Below are positions 18,391-40,745 of a DNA stretch of 64,000 nucleotides, one piece after another. Source of the DNA: Pyxicephalus adspersus (lineage: Eukaryota; Chordata; Amphibia; Anura; Pyxicephalidae); NCBI RefSeq assembly GCF_032062135.1, contig NC_092861.1, positions 119,820,234-119,884,233 of the forward strand. Reading direction: 5' to 3'. The notes beneath the pieces were generated by a model, which was given only the letters and a program-made list of their open reading frames with translations, was not told where the DNA came from and did no database searches. The position numbers were made by a program, and so were the translations under genes. Position 1 is the stretch's first letter. The number at the start of each line of letters is the position of its first letter.

Positions 18391-18476
18391 TTTTAGGGGT
18401 CAAATGGGGAACAAACTCTTAAATTGGTGGCTAGTTGAAAGAATGTCTGCTCAGCCCCCACAGTAGTGATTAATCT

Positions 18477-19165
18477 GTGTTTACATGTCAAATTGTTCTT
18501 GCCCGAGATGAACGATCGGGCAAAAATCTGATGTGCACAACAGTCCCCCTACATTCATTGATCCATTCTGGTGATTGGGAACAACCACTATGCAAGTTAA
18601 TGGAGGAGAACAGAGTGCTCAGGAGAGTGCCACTCCCTTCTCTCCCTCCTTCTCCCCACCACTGAATGGAAAGACGCTGTGTATATAGCAGTTGTTCATT
18701 CATCTCTCACTGGTAATGATCTTGAAAGATTGTGTACATAGTTTTAGGCCACATACATGGTAAATTTTTGTTGCTGGAAACAATCTTTTGTGAAAGAGTG
18801 ACAGATGAACGAATGAGCGCCGTTCTGTTCTATAGAGGATAAAGGGGGGGGGGGGACAAGCAAGCGGCACCCAGCTGTGCTCTCCTACATAGGAGCGCAC
18901 AGCAATAATTCCCCATTGGTTATTCACCAATCCACTGTGGCTAAATCATTGCTGGAAACAATCTTTTGTGAAAGAGTGAAATATGAACTAATTATCATAG
19001 TTCTGTTCTATAGAGGATAAGGGGGGGGGGGGGACAAGCAAGCGGCACCCCTCTGTGCTCTTCTCCACTGAACTCTACGGATTTACGGATTCGCAACGAT
19101 GTGGAGTGACCACTGTACATATGTCAGATTCTTACTTAAGATGAGCCCAACTGTTCGTGTAAGAT
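18477..19165. repeat. Cluster of diverged family A elements with tandem duplication
   Basis: One copy spans about 18477-18747. A second diverged copy follows. Within it the segment starting GCTGGAAACAATCTTTTGTG at 18773 is repeated at 18951, a period of 178 bases. Both repeats include TTCTGTTCTATAGAGGATAA, a run of G, and GACAAGCAAGCGGCACCC. This is a local tandem duplication inside a repeat. Confidence 0.6.
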
Positions 19166-19176
19166 GAAAATCATCA

Positions 19177-19503
19177 GCACGGTGGCTCAGGGGTTAGCAC
19201 TCTGGCCTTTGCAGCGCTAGGTCCCAGGTTCCATCCCCAGCCAGGACGTTATCAGGACGTTTGCAGGTTCTCGCCGTGTCTGCGTGGGTTTCCTCCGGGT
19301 ACTCTGGTTTCCTCCCACATCCCAAAAACATGCAGTTAGGTTAACTGGCTTCTCCCTAAAATTTACCTTAGACTATAAAAATCACATATGACTATGGTAG
19401 GGACATTAGATTGTGAGCTCCTTTGAGGGACAGTTAGTGACATGACTATGTACAGTGCTGTGTAATATGATGGTGCCATATAAATACTGTATAATAATAA
19501 TAT
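19177..19503 (+). mobile_element. Complete tRNA-derived SINE
   Basis: The head has RNA polymerase III-like boxes: A box in GGTGGCTCAGGGGTTAGC and B box in AGGTTCCATCCCC. The body follows with GGTTTCCTCCGGGTACTCTG, AAACATGCAGTTAGGTTAAC and GACATATGACTATGG-like blocks, ending in TATAAATACTGTATAATAAT. Reverse partial copies are at 5874-6050, 48416-48500 and 49498-49805. It is a SINE relic, not a functional tRNA gene. Confidence 0.8.
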
Positions 19504-19522
19504 AATGTGTGTATATAGCCTT

Positions 19523-19833
19523 AAGCCTCATACACACATGCATTAATTGTTGTTGGAAAGGATCTTTCACAATCCTTTCCAACGACTGGCGGTGCATGAA
19601 TGAGTACTGTACATACAGCACTGTTCTGCTCTATGCAGGGGAGAGCGATGGAGTGGCACCCTGCTGCGTGCTCTCCCCCTTCCCTTGTATTGGAATCATT
19701 AGTTGTCCATCGTCCGTGGATCCGTCAGGATGGACGATGGATGACTGGTGCTGTACACATGCCAGATTCATGCCCAATTTTGTCCCTGAGCCAATTATCA
19801 GGCGAGAAGCGTTGGACATGTGTACGTAGCTTT
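19523..19833 (-). repeat. Family A inverted-repeat element (reverse)
   Basis: The edges are AGCCTCATACACACATGCA and CATGTGTACGTAGCTTTA. The palindrome GTTGGAAAGGATCTTTCACA followed by TCCTTTCCAACGAC lies at the left. Confidence 0.75.
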
Positions 19834-20002
19834 AGACTAACACCTTTATAGATACTCAAAAACATCATTAGGGTCATGCAGCTGGCTCTACCAAGTGGTG
19901 TCATTCCCAGAACCATGCAGACGTCTTCATATGGGGGGGTCAGCCAGCCATAGCACCCTAGCTGACAATAGCTGCACGAGATGGAAAGGTGGAATACAAC
20001 AG

Positions 20003-20168
20003 TATTATTATTAAAAAACAGGATTTATATAGCGCTAACATATTACGCAGCGCTGTACATTAAATAGGGGTTGCAAATGACAGACCAATACAGACAGTGA
20101 CACAGGAGGAGAGGACCCTGCCCCGAAGAGCTTACAATCTAGAAGGTGGGGGAAGTAACACACAATAT
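20003..20168 (+). repeat. Family B repeat (forward, full)
   Basis: It starts at TTATTATTAAAAAACAGGAT and runs through TATATAGCGCTAACATATTA and GACCCTGCCCCGAAGAGC to CTTACAATCTAGAAGGTGG. A fragment (TTAGCGCTGTACATTAAGTA) follows at about 20209. Confidence 0.75.
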
Positions 20169-20749
20169 ACTGCCATGAATTTATTTTTGTTATTAAACAG
20201 TTTTTCTTTAGCGCTGTACATTAAGTAGGGATGCACCAGGAAAGGAATTTTATGAACAAAGCAGAGATCTTCTTTCCAGGTGCACCGTGGCCACATCCTA
20301 TCGGTTTAATCTGGAACTAGAGTGCTGTAATTGCTAAACTGAACATATAAAATTGAAAATAAACTTGTATAGATGGGAAAGATGTTAGATGAGGGGTGGC
20401 TGAATTTTGCTGAGGACCTCATAAGCTTTTATTATAAAACTTGGGATCTGACAATTCCTGCCAACATTCCCTGGTGGGAATCAATGATTGCCATTGAAAC
20501 ACATGGACCTGGAAGATTCCCACCAGGGAATGTTTGAGGGAATCTATGTTTTTTAAATATAGCCCTGTTGGTGATATAAAAATAGGTGTTTTGTTGCTAG
20601 GACAAAACAAACAATGGTTTTCCCCAATCTAAGGGCTTGTAGTGTCACAGAAACTGAGGGTAAAAGGTCTCCTGCGGCTACTATGAGAAATGACGGAACC
20701 AGGAACCGGCTAAACCAGCTCATTACAATGCTGGAAACTAAGAGCGTCA

Positions 20750-20890
20750 GCCATTGGACTGCTGACGTAGGGAGGAACATGGATGGAGCTCACTGCAATT
20801 GGCTGGAGGTAAAGACGTGGCTGGGTGAGAAGCCCCGCCTATCCGGTACTGACGTCATTTGGTGTAGCCAGCCTATTGCTGAGCTGTACT
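20750..20890 (+). promoter_or_regulatory. sec23b promoter with CRE/UPR-type elements and CCAAT boxes
   Basis: A full palindromic CRE, TGACGTCA, lies at 20850-20857. TGACGTAG is at 20763-20770 and GACGTGG at 20814-20820. Inverted CCAAT boxes (ATTGG) lie at 20753-20757 and 20798-20802. No TATA box is seen. bZIP factors of the ATF6/CREB3 type bind such sites and activate COPII genes during secretory load, so regulation by that route is a fair inference. The ATTGG and CGTGG pair does not have the spacing or orientation of a classical ERSE. Confidence 0.6.
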
Positions 20891-20959
20891 TCTACAGACA
20901 GGAATCTACACCCGGATACCGAGAGCTGCGGCCTGGGAGAGCCTGATACCGACAGAGAG
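20890..20959 (+). other. sec23b: Probable non-coding first exon of sec23b
   Basis: The GC-rich stretch ending CGACAGAGAG is followed by a good donor, gtgagg, at 20960. It would splice to the acceptor at 25017 just before the start codon. The left limit is a guess because the transcription start is not known. Confidence 0.5.
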
Positions 20960-21152
20960 GTGAGGGGGACCAGGCCGGGGAGACACATACACCGATAGGG
21001 GGAAGGGAGGGGGTCCGAGCGTGGGAGGGTATGGTATGGACAGAGAGAAAGGAATACGGGGGACTGAGCCTGGGAGAGGCTTCCTGCACTGTGTGTATGG
21101 AGGGGGAGTGGAAGCCTACAGTGTATATGGGAAAGAGGGAGTATATCTATCC

Positions 21153-21300
21153 ATATATATATATATATATACATATTGTATTATACATAATATATTATAC
21201 ATAATATAACACACATATATATATGGGCAGCCTGAAGTATCTACAATGTGTGTGTCTATGTCTATATTTTATATATATATATAAATATATATTAGGTCTA
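21153..21300. repeat. AT-rich microsatellites in sec23b intron 1
   Basis: There are (AT)n and (TATA) tracts at about 21153-21175, 21173-21225 and 21268-21292. They are separated by imperfect palindromic AT stretches such as CATAATATATTATACATAAT. Confidence 0.8.
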
Positions 21301-22250
21301 TAAAGTGCTTCATACAATATATGCTGTGTATATAGTACATTGTGGGCAGATGCTGTGTAGATATGGTGTATATAAAATACAGTGTGTATGTATAGTGGCA
21401 GAAGCTGTGTACGTTGTGAAGAGATGGCGTTTATGGTGTGTAGTGAAAATATCATAGGAGAGAAAAAAGACTCTTAGGCAAAAAGTATCTGTAATTATAG
21501 TATGAAGACCATGTTAGTACAATCATGCTTATGTGGCTCAACTCAAACAGTAATGAGTAACAAGTGATCATGAGTGACAAGTAAAAAATCAAAACAAGGT
21601 CTCATGCATACCGGTAGTAGCAGACAAAAAAAATGTAAGGAGAATGTTGTTTCTATAATTGATGTGTTTCGCCCTATGGCTTCCTCAGGGGAGTGCAGAG
21701 ACTTGATATGTGTAAGGATAAGTATAGTACTCTTGTAGGTAAATGAATTGTTTACACAATACCTGTAGGTAACTGAATTGTGATTATGTAAAAAGACCAT
21801 AAGTAAAGAATGAGTATGAGTGGGTGACCTATGAGACTGTCCCAAAGTGTGGGGATGCTTGAATGTAAGCAGGTAATAATATTTCTAATGAGGTTAAATG
21901 GGGGCTTACTGAGTTATGCTTGAATTAGAAATTAGGAGGTTCTGGCTGTAGATAGTTAATACAGACAGATGGGTGCTACAGTTTTTGGAGTAAGAAAAGA
22001 AAATGTTAGGTTTGCAGACTGCTTATAATGAGAAATATGTGAAAATTAATTAAATGAGGTATTGGTTAACACTTACAGGATTGTTGGAGAATATTCCAAA
22101 TAAGGATTTATATATAAAATTAGGTTGTGGAATGTGTGTTAGAACCTAGATACCCCAAACACAAGATTAGTGAAGGGTAGGGGGGTGTACGTTGCGGGGA
22201 GATGCTGTGTAGTGTGTCTATGGTCTTATGGGAGAAAATTATGTGAACAA

Positions 22251-22251
22251 G

Positions 22252-22302
<51 letters not shown>
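22251..22302. repeat. Compound (GT)n(AT)n microsatellite
   Basis: About nine GT units are followed by about sixteen AT units. It is likely length-variable between individuals. A shorter (TA)n lies at about 23217-23236. Confidence 0.9.
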
Positions 22303-22304
<2 letters not shown>

Positions 22305-24222
22305 GGTACTTTGGGAGGCAGAGGCTCGGTACAGTCTATAAAGGGCTGCTGTACAGTAAATTTTGTAGCTTCACTAATTAGGATGATCTTAAGGAGATAG
22401 ACAAAGATAATTTTGCTGCTGTTACTTCCTTTAGCCAAAAAGATAGGGCAGACTCTAGTACACTCTCTGGTCCTTTCTCTGTTTAACCCTAAACGAAACA
22501 TGAGCACTAGGTGTTCACAGAGATAGAATCTGGCTTGGCTTCTGTGCACCACAAACACAACAATAGGATACATGCAGAGCAGACATTCCCAGTTACACAA
22601 TTAAGTAAAGGTGAAGGAATTGTGTGCTGTGATCAGTGTACCACACCTGTGCCACCTTTCTGCCTGCTTATCAGTTGTGGTCTTTTTTTTTTTTTTTTTT
22701 TTATAGGTGGCTTTTCATAGAATTTTCTTTAACATGCTAATTTGTTGAACACAGACATTGTTCTCCTGATCTAGACATGCAGATATGGAGGGTATTCTGT
22801 TTCAAATTAGCCCTGCGGGTGTGCAGAAACTTAAACCTTGATAGTGTTTGTTTCACACGTTGGCTACATAATCCCATTATGTGTACATCAGACCTGAATA
22901 GAAATCTCTAATCAGAAGATGGCTATAAGTATAACACCATAATGCCATCTCTGCTTGATATGACCAAAAAATGTCAATCAGCAGCTTATGTTTGTGAAAA
23001 GATCAGGGTTGGCCTTTGATACCCTCTTGTACACGCTAGTCACTTAAAAAGATTTCATTATCAGTCCCTGTTCTGCCACGGAAGCAGCTTAGTAAAGATA
23101 CAAAGTACAGCTACTTCTCTCTTCACCAAGGCTTGTATTGTACTACTATTTCCAAAGACCCACACTTGTAACGTGTCACTTTGCTTTCTACGTTTAGCTG
23201 TTGTATTGGTTGTTAGGTATATATATATATATATAGTCTTCTGTTTCATAATTCTTATTTAAAAAACGTTTTTTTACAAAATACAAAAATGTATAGAAAT
23301 GCATAATATGAAGTTACATTCATGAAGTAACATTTGACCTTTCTGATTATTTACCTGGTCAGTTAGTGGTTCCAAAGAACTGCAAACATGTACAAGATTC
23401 TCCCCTTACTATCATTATCACATTGGTGTACTTTCGATTGATATCAATCAAATGTCCGATCTCTCCACAAATGATAGAAATCTGCCGATGAATTCTTTTC
23501 AGTTTGATGGTTTTCTCTCATTAGAAATTAGATCAGAAATTAACATTTAAATCTGCTTTTGGAAATGTATGGTAACCCATAAATACCAGTCAAATTCCAG
23601 CAGTTCATTTGACCTATTGATGAAAGTTGGGTCATGTTCAAATACTATGGGTCATTTTACTTTACAGTATGTATTGCTGATATTACTCTTTGTATTCTTC
23701 AATTGGTGACAGACGGCAGACCTTGGCCAGGCTCTTTACCTACCTGTTTATTTTCTGTACTGGCTGCATGAGACCACTGCTGCCTTTGTGTCTCCTATGC
23801 TTCTCCTGTCCTGCATCATTTCTGTAAGGGCACTCTGCATCCTCTGTGATTGACTGGTTTGCTTGGGAGAAAGAAGTGGCAGTAGTTGTAGCTAGCAAGC
23901 ACCAACACATGAGAGGGCAGAAAGCACATCATGGGCGCAGTGCCACGGAGTAGGGACAGTGACAGGAGAGAACCTGGATGCCACGACACATCACAGTGCT
24001 GCTTCAAACAGGTTGCATACCGCTGCTCCAGAGAGATACTTCTACTAAAGCGCCATTGTTTCGTTCTTTTTCATCTCAAGATACATGATAGCAGAGAACA
24101 GTATCAGATTTCCTATTCTTTCTATTATTTTCCTGATTGCTATTGTTTATCCATAGAAAGGCAGATAAAAATCTTAACAGTGCTCCTCCATAGGAATGAA
24201 CATATATGGCCCGGTATTCTAA

Positions 24223-24530
24223 AACTGCATACACACAAGCAATTATTGTCATTGGAAAGGATTGTTCACTATCCTTTCCAACGACTAAGGACTGCACAAT
24301 GCATGAACGAGTGCCGTACATACAGCACCATTCTGCTCTATGCAGAGGGGAGGGGTAGAACGAAGGTGCGGCACCCCGCTGCGCGTTCTCCCCCTTCCCT
24401 TGCATTGCGATCGTTTGTCGTCCATCGTCCGTGGATCCGCCAGGACAGTGGTTCGGACAGTGGAAGATGGGCACTGTACACATGCCAGATTCTCGTCCAA
24501 TAACGGCCCTGAGCCGACTATCATTAGAAC
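24223..24530 (-). repeat. Family A inverted-repeat element (reverse) in sec23b intron 1
   Basis: The left edge is CTGCATACACACAAGCAATT. It is followed by the palindrome ATTGGAAAGGATTG / TCCTTTCCAACGAC and the CCGTGGATCCGCCAGGACAG block. The right edge is worn. Confidence 0.75.
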
Positions 24531-25026
24531 AAACCTGTAGACTCCATGTGCGCCATCTCTTGCACCCTGAATCGCAGTAACATGATAATTTTGATACTTT
24601 TCAGATTTGCTTTAAAGCCCCCTACCTAACAGGATACTCCTTTAATATGTTCCCTTCATTCATCAGAAGGGATAGAAAAAATTTTTTTAGGTATGTGACA
24701 TGTGACTCTGTGAGAGCCCTTGTGCTTGGTCCTGTTCTGTCACATTTGGGCAGGGAAGCAGTCAGCCTGTGTAAGATCCAATCCGAGTTTCATCTTAGAT
24801 TTACATGGATCTACATAGACTGTTTCCCCACAGCTGAATAGAGAATGGGAATAATCCAAATGGTGTTGTGTATATGCTATTAAAGGGGCTAATAAAGTGC
24901 ATGGACAAAGCATAGATTCCTTTAAAATCTTTCTGGCTATTGTCAGTATGGTCACTAGGACACAAAGTACCGCTAAGCAAGGAGGGTTTTAATCACAGAT
25001 TTTTATCTGTTTTGCAGCATTCCTGA

Positions 25027-36220
<11,194 letters not shown>

Positions 36221-37024
36221 ATTCCTATTAGATGGAAATGCTTCATCTATACAACTGTACAATGAACCACCATTTTTAGAAAAGAAAAACATTCCCCCCT
36301 TACCTTTAGTTCAGGGAACTAATCAAAGTTTTATCTAAAGAAGAAGTTGTAGCTTATCATTGTAGTACTTTTAGGTTTAATTTATTTTGTGTGTCATTTA
36401 CAACATAACAGTCTAGAATGTTAACAATAATTGTATATATTCAGAATACAGTGATAATGCTGTGTTTTTTTTTTTTTTCAATATTTTTTTCCTCTGCATA
36501 AGCTGTACAACCAAATTCATAGTAAATTCTAATGTGAAAAACGCATCTGTTTTGTGTGGAAAAAGAAATGAATGAATGTTAAAAACAAAATACATAATTA
36601 CAAATGTATATGTAGCTCCAAACGTTTATTGTATGTTAATTATCTCTGATATAGTTTTATAAAACTACAACTTATTCTGTAAAAACAAATGTTTGTTTGT
36701 TTTCTTATGTTCTCCCTTTGTTTTTATCATATACACATGCACGTCAGAAGTATCAGGAAAAAAAATCTAAATCTGAAAAACAGATACAATATATTGATTT
36801 CTGTTATCTCAACTTTTACAGCCAAATCCCAGGTCATCATCTCGGGTAGACTTAAAGGTTGTTTGGCTCTTTGATCTCTTTTATCTGTGTAAGACGCTTA
36901 ATATAGATGTCATTCTCTGACCCCTGTACTGTGTTGGTTTCATGTCTGCAGTATCCAGCTTCACTGCTCTGAGTTAAGTAAATAGTATCTACCACTATAG
37001 TCTTATTACACAGTAATACTGCCT

Positions 37025-37197
37025 TTTAAATTAGAACCAAACCTGTGTTACTCACATGTTCCTGTTCCCTCCCAGAACTCCACCATTTTCTTTCTTCTCT
37101 TCAGGCAGGAAGGAGGGATCATTGCAGAAGGGACATTGCCTGTCCCATTCTTCATTAGTGACGCAGTTTTAAAAGTGTAACTTTAGTTCCGCTCTAA
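37025..37197. repeat. Family D repeat fragment
   Basis: Blocks TCAGGCAGGAAGGAGGGATC and TGCAGAAGGGACATTGCCTG, and the edge AAAGTGTAACTTTAGTTCCG, match other family D copies. It lies about 800 bases after the sec23b stop codon. Confidence 0.45.
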
Positions 37198-37396
37198 TAG
37201 AATGCAGTAAACCTGTTTTGGAATCAAATGATTGTAACATATATGGGTTTTTTTACTACCTTTTGTGATCTATCCTTCTTTGGGTTAATCCCAAGTATTA
37301 TAACTACATAATTGATACAAAAAGCATAACAGTCTATGTGGACCTGAAATGTAGTTATGCTTATAGTGTTGATAATGTACTTATAATCAATCTATA

Positions 37397-37785
37397 CACA
37401 CTCTTATATCTCGTCTAGACTACTGTTAACATATTCCTCTCTGGTATTCCACTAACCCGACTCTCTACTCTACAATCTATTATGAATGCTGCAGCCAGAC
37501 TCGCCATTCATTCCCACCACATTCTGCTGCCTCTTTTTGTAGGTTCCTTCATTGGCTTCCATTTCACCTTAGAACCAAATTAAAGCGCCTGTGCTTTGCC
37601 TTCAAATCCTTTCACAGTTCTTGTCCCACTTACCTTTCTGACCTGATAGAAAAATACTCCCCTAGCCGCTCTCTTCGCTCCTCCAATGACCTACTACTGA
37701 CTTTCTCACTCATAACCTCATCACATGCACGGCACCAAGTCTTTTCTAAAGCTGCCCCGACTCTGGAATGGTGTTCCTCAAAGAT
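37397..37785 (+). mobile_element. Fragment of a CR1/L2-like LINE reverse transcriptase
   Basis: One frame reads ISRLDYC, then a stop, then a degenerate stretch, then FLHWLPFHLRTKLKRLCFAF and SCPTYLSDLIEKYSPSRSL. The LDYC motif followed by HWLPFHLR and YLSDLI is typical of the C-terminal part of reverse transcriptase in CR1/L2-type non-LTR elements. The fragment has an in-frame stop and frameshifts and is dead. Confidence 0.7.
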
Positions 37786-38028
37786 AAACTAAGTTGCCCC
37801 TGTAACTTGACAAGGGCACTGCACCAGAGGGGTGTTGTCAAAATACTGAATTTCACATAACAAGTGATTAAAATGTTTGAATTTTCCTCATCTTTTTAAC
37901 AGTAATTGAATATTTAAAATTTAGGAGATTTTTAATGGGGACAGATATGGAACAATGGATTTAGGATTCATGTGTTAGTTCCTGACAGGGAAAGTACATT
38001 TTTTTCCACCAACCTTGGAAAATTGTAA

Positions 38029-39514
38029 TATAAATATGGTCCAAAGACAGGTTTTTTTGGCAGCAATATTTTGTGTATTCAACAAAACTCATTATTACAT
38101 TCCCTAGTGTATGAAAAAGCAAATATATTAACAACAATGCAGATTTGTTAGGTACTTATCCCTTGAGGTTAGTTACCCAAACATTTTCGTTAACATCCAC
38201 AGTATAGTTGGAGAGGGACTCCCTCGCTTTTAGAGGTTGTGTACCTTCTATACTAGACACAAATCGACTACTTAAGGTGCATAGAACGTGTAACGTATGA
38301 ATATTTCATATATCGCAGCTTTGTTAACCCCAAGCGTTTCACCCAATCTAGGCTTCCTCAGGGGTGATGCTACGTATGTTGGAGTTCAAAGCACTGTTTC
38401 TTGAAAATATCTAAATATTTAATAGATATATGTTACAATAGAATATTGGTATTTAAATAATTGTTTTATTTTATACCTTTAGTGATACTTTCATTGGGAT
38501 ATACTATATAAGGTTACAATATTCAATATCATATTAGTCTTAATATTTCATCTTATATGGTATATCAGGGGTCAAAAAGAGTATCCTGTATGTACAATAT
38601 GTTTAAACAGTCTCAATAGTTCAGAAATAACTTTACTAGTTATCCACATACTGCTTTCTCCTTATATAGATATACATTTTTGTAGGGATATGCATATATA
38701 TTTATCAATGTATATTCGCAAACTATCAGTAAACCCATAACAATAGGTAGTTTTATTTGAAGTGAATAAGATGTCATAGAAATATGGTAACAGACTTACA
38801 ACATTATCCTTAGTGTAAATTAAAAAAACATTCTCTTCAGCCTGTATGAAAAAGCATTTTTTCCTTTTGTATAGGGGTTTCCTAAAGGTTTCCTTAATGA
38901 AAGGTCTATAAAGAATAAATATCATAGTAGTATTCAGATATTCAAAATTATAAAAGTAACAAACTAGATGTTATATAGTCGTTATGTTGAGTATTAAGGG
39001 TAGTTTTATTTGTTTCTTACCCTTCTAGATATGGAGGATACCTCCACTATAAGGATGAGTAGGTACAAGATGTGCTTCTGATAAGAATCCATCATTAAAC
39101 CTATAGTGGATAAAGCATTACAATCGGGGCTTTAGATGTTTTCAGTGCTTTGAACTCCAACATACCTAGCATCACCCCTGAGGAAGCCTAGATTGGGTGA
39201 AACGCGTCAGGTTAACAAAGCTGCGATATAAGAAATATTCATAACGTTACACGTTCTTAGCACCTTAAGTAGGTGATTTGTGTCTAGTATAGGAGGTACA
39301 CAGCCTCCTAAGAGTGAGGGAGTACCCCTCCAACTATACTGTGGATTTTAATGAAAATGTTTGGGTAACTAACTTTAGGGGTGAGGAAGTACCTCACAAA
39401 TCTGTATTGTTATTACATTTGATTTTTCATACACTACAGAATGTATTAATGAGTTTTGTTGAATACACAAGAAATTGCTGCCAAAAAGCCCTGTCTTTGT
39501 ACCATATTTATTTT
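38029..39514. mobile_element. Large inverted-repeat (foldback) element
   Basis: The left arm spans about 38029-38396 and the right arm about 39143-39514. By eye they are inverted copies at roughly 90 percent identity, starting ATATAAATATGGTCCAAAGA on the left and ending CTTTGTACCATATTTATTTT on the right. The 746-base spacer is AT-rich and has no convincing coding frame. The inner arm ends carry the motif GAGGAAGCCTAGATTGGGTG followed by AAACGCGT. Its superfamily is not recognised, and no clear target-site duplication was found. Confidence 0.75.
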
Positions 39515-39639
39515 GATATAACAGAAATTGATGATTTGTTTTTTTTCTTTTCTCAAGTTTTTATGTAAGTTTATGTGTGTGTTTTGAGTCACTTCTAGAA
39601 CTGAAATAGGCCTGAAAACGTCTAATTGTGACACCTAAA

Positions 39640-40330
39640 TCCAGTTACAACCAGGCAATGTCCCTTCTGTAATAACCTAAATTTACCTGCCTGATCACAG
39701 TTTTTAAATTGCCCTTACCTGTCCTCACTTTATCTCAGGCACCACAATCTTCATCCTGTCTTCTTCCGGGATCTTTGGTCATCTTGATTGGCCAGGCTGG
39801 AATGACATACATACAGCCCAAGGAGATGCAGGATACCCAGCATATTCGGGCAACCTATACTGAGCTGGACATCACTACTTTAGAAAAATCTATCTTGAGA
39901 AACTACCTTTCTTGAGAAATCTATTTTTCCCAGCCAACACCAAACCAAGCACCTCCAGCCAGCTTTGTACAGAAAAGGATAATGCGGAGTGGTTAAAGGG
40001 AGGCTGACTGAAATGCGGTAAACTATATAAGGCAGGGTGCTATCCTTGTCCCACTCCATTCTAGGCATCTCTGTACAGAATAGGATAGAACAGAGTGGTT
40101 GGGGGGAAGCCTCCTCCCCTTCTTTCCTTACTGCTGCAAAGGTGAAACCTGCAGCCTTCTGGAATACTTGCGTCACTTATCCCAGGAGGATGGGCTGCTC
40201 CTTTTGCAATTTTATTGGTCGGGATATTTACATTTGGAGAAAGACACATCACTGCGCCACAAGATCGATTGATCTCAGGAAGAGCCTTGAAGAAAGTAAA
40301 TTCATTTTAAACACAAATAATTGCCATATA
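39640..40330. other. Spacer with family D-like blocks
   Basis: Blocks such as ATCTTGATTGGCCAGGCTGG, and a tandemly similar pair (GTACAGAAAAGGATAATGCG at about 39967 and GTACAGAATAGGATAGAACA at about 40072) followed by AGTGGTT, suggest old repeat material. No gene is seen. Confidence 0.35.
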
Positions 40331-40619
40331 TAGAAAGAAGGTTACAAAAAAAAGAATTTATAAATAATTTTCTATTATTATTAGTAATAATAATAATATT
40401 TTTTTAATCAATTTGTTGTGATAAAACATTTATTCTGTAAAATAATTTTTAATTTTTAAATTCTCCCCTTTTCAATTTAATTCCAGCCTTGTGTGTTGGG
40501 TATATTACATAGATAAACTATATCCTCCTTTCTCCCATTCCATTCTAGCATATAGAGCTGGCTACATTGCGCCATCTAGAGGGCGAACCGCCACTAAGCC
40601 ACTCCACTGTAGACGCTGC

Positions 40620-40745
40620 TTTATGAATGTCACGTGACAAAGGTCAATTCGCATTCTAAGCCTGGTCACATGGCTCGGTGTCACCTGACCGAACGTCAGC
40701 AAGGTCCTTGCGCCCTTCACTTTTACCGTGGTCCGGTGTCCTGCG
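40620..40745 (+). promoter_or_regulatory. smim26 promoter with palindromic E-box (CLEAR type)
   Basis: GTCACGTGAC, a perfect 10-base palindrome equal to the CLEAR/USF consensus, lies at 40629-40638, about 110 bases before the start codon. Further GTCA-type half sites follow (GGTCACATGG, GTGTCACCTGACC, ACGTCAG). No TATA box is seen. The gene is most likely driven from this GC-rich stretch. Confidence 0.55.

Noticed and set aside
19177..19230. tRNA gene from A and B boxes
   Set aside because: It is the head of a SINE with a long non-tRNA body and does not fold to a complete cloverleaf by eye.
20798..20820. Classical ER stress response element (CCAAT-N9-CCACG) at sec23b
   Set aside because: The two halves are present but in the wrong order, with 13 bases between them.
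23931..24503. Open frame of 190 codons on the plus strand, and 135 codons on the minus strand at 24076-24483
   Set aside because: Both run through a family A repeat. Similar peptides appear in every copy of the repeat (14713, 19600, 44644, 54179, 61881), which shows they come from the repeat and not from a gene.
40566..40590. CTCF-like site (CCATCTAGAGGGCG) before smim26
   Set aside because: It differs from the core consensus at two fixed positions. Too weak without binding data.
40728..40745. Upstream GTG start for smim26, adding six codons
   Set aside because: ATG 40746 is available, and nothing supports a non-ATG start.
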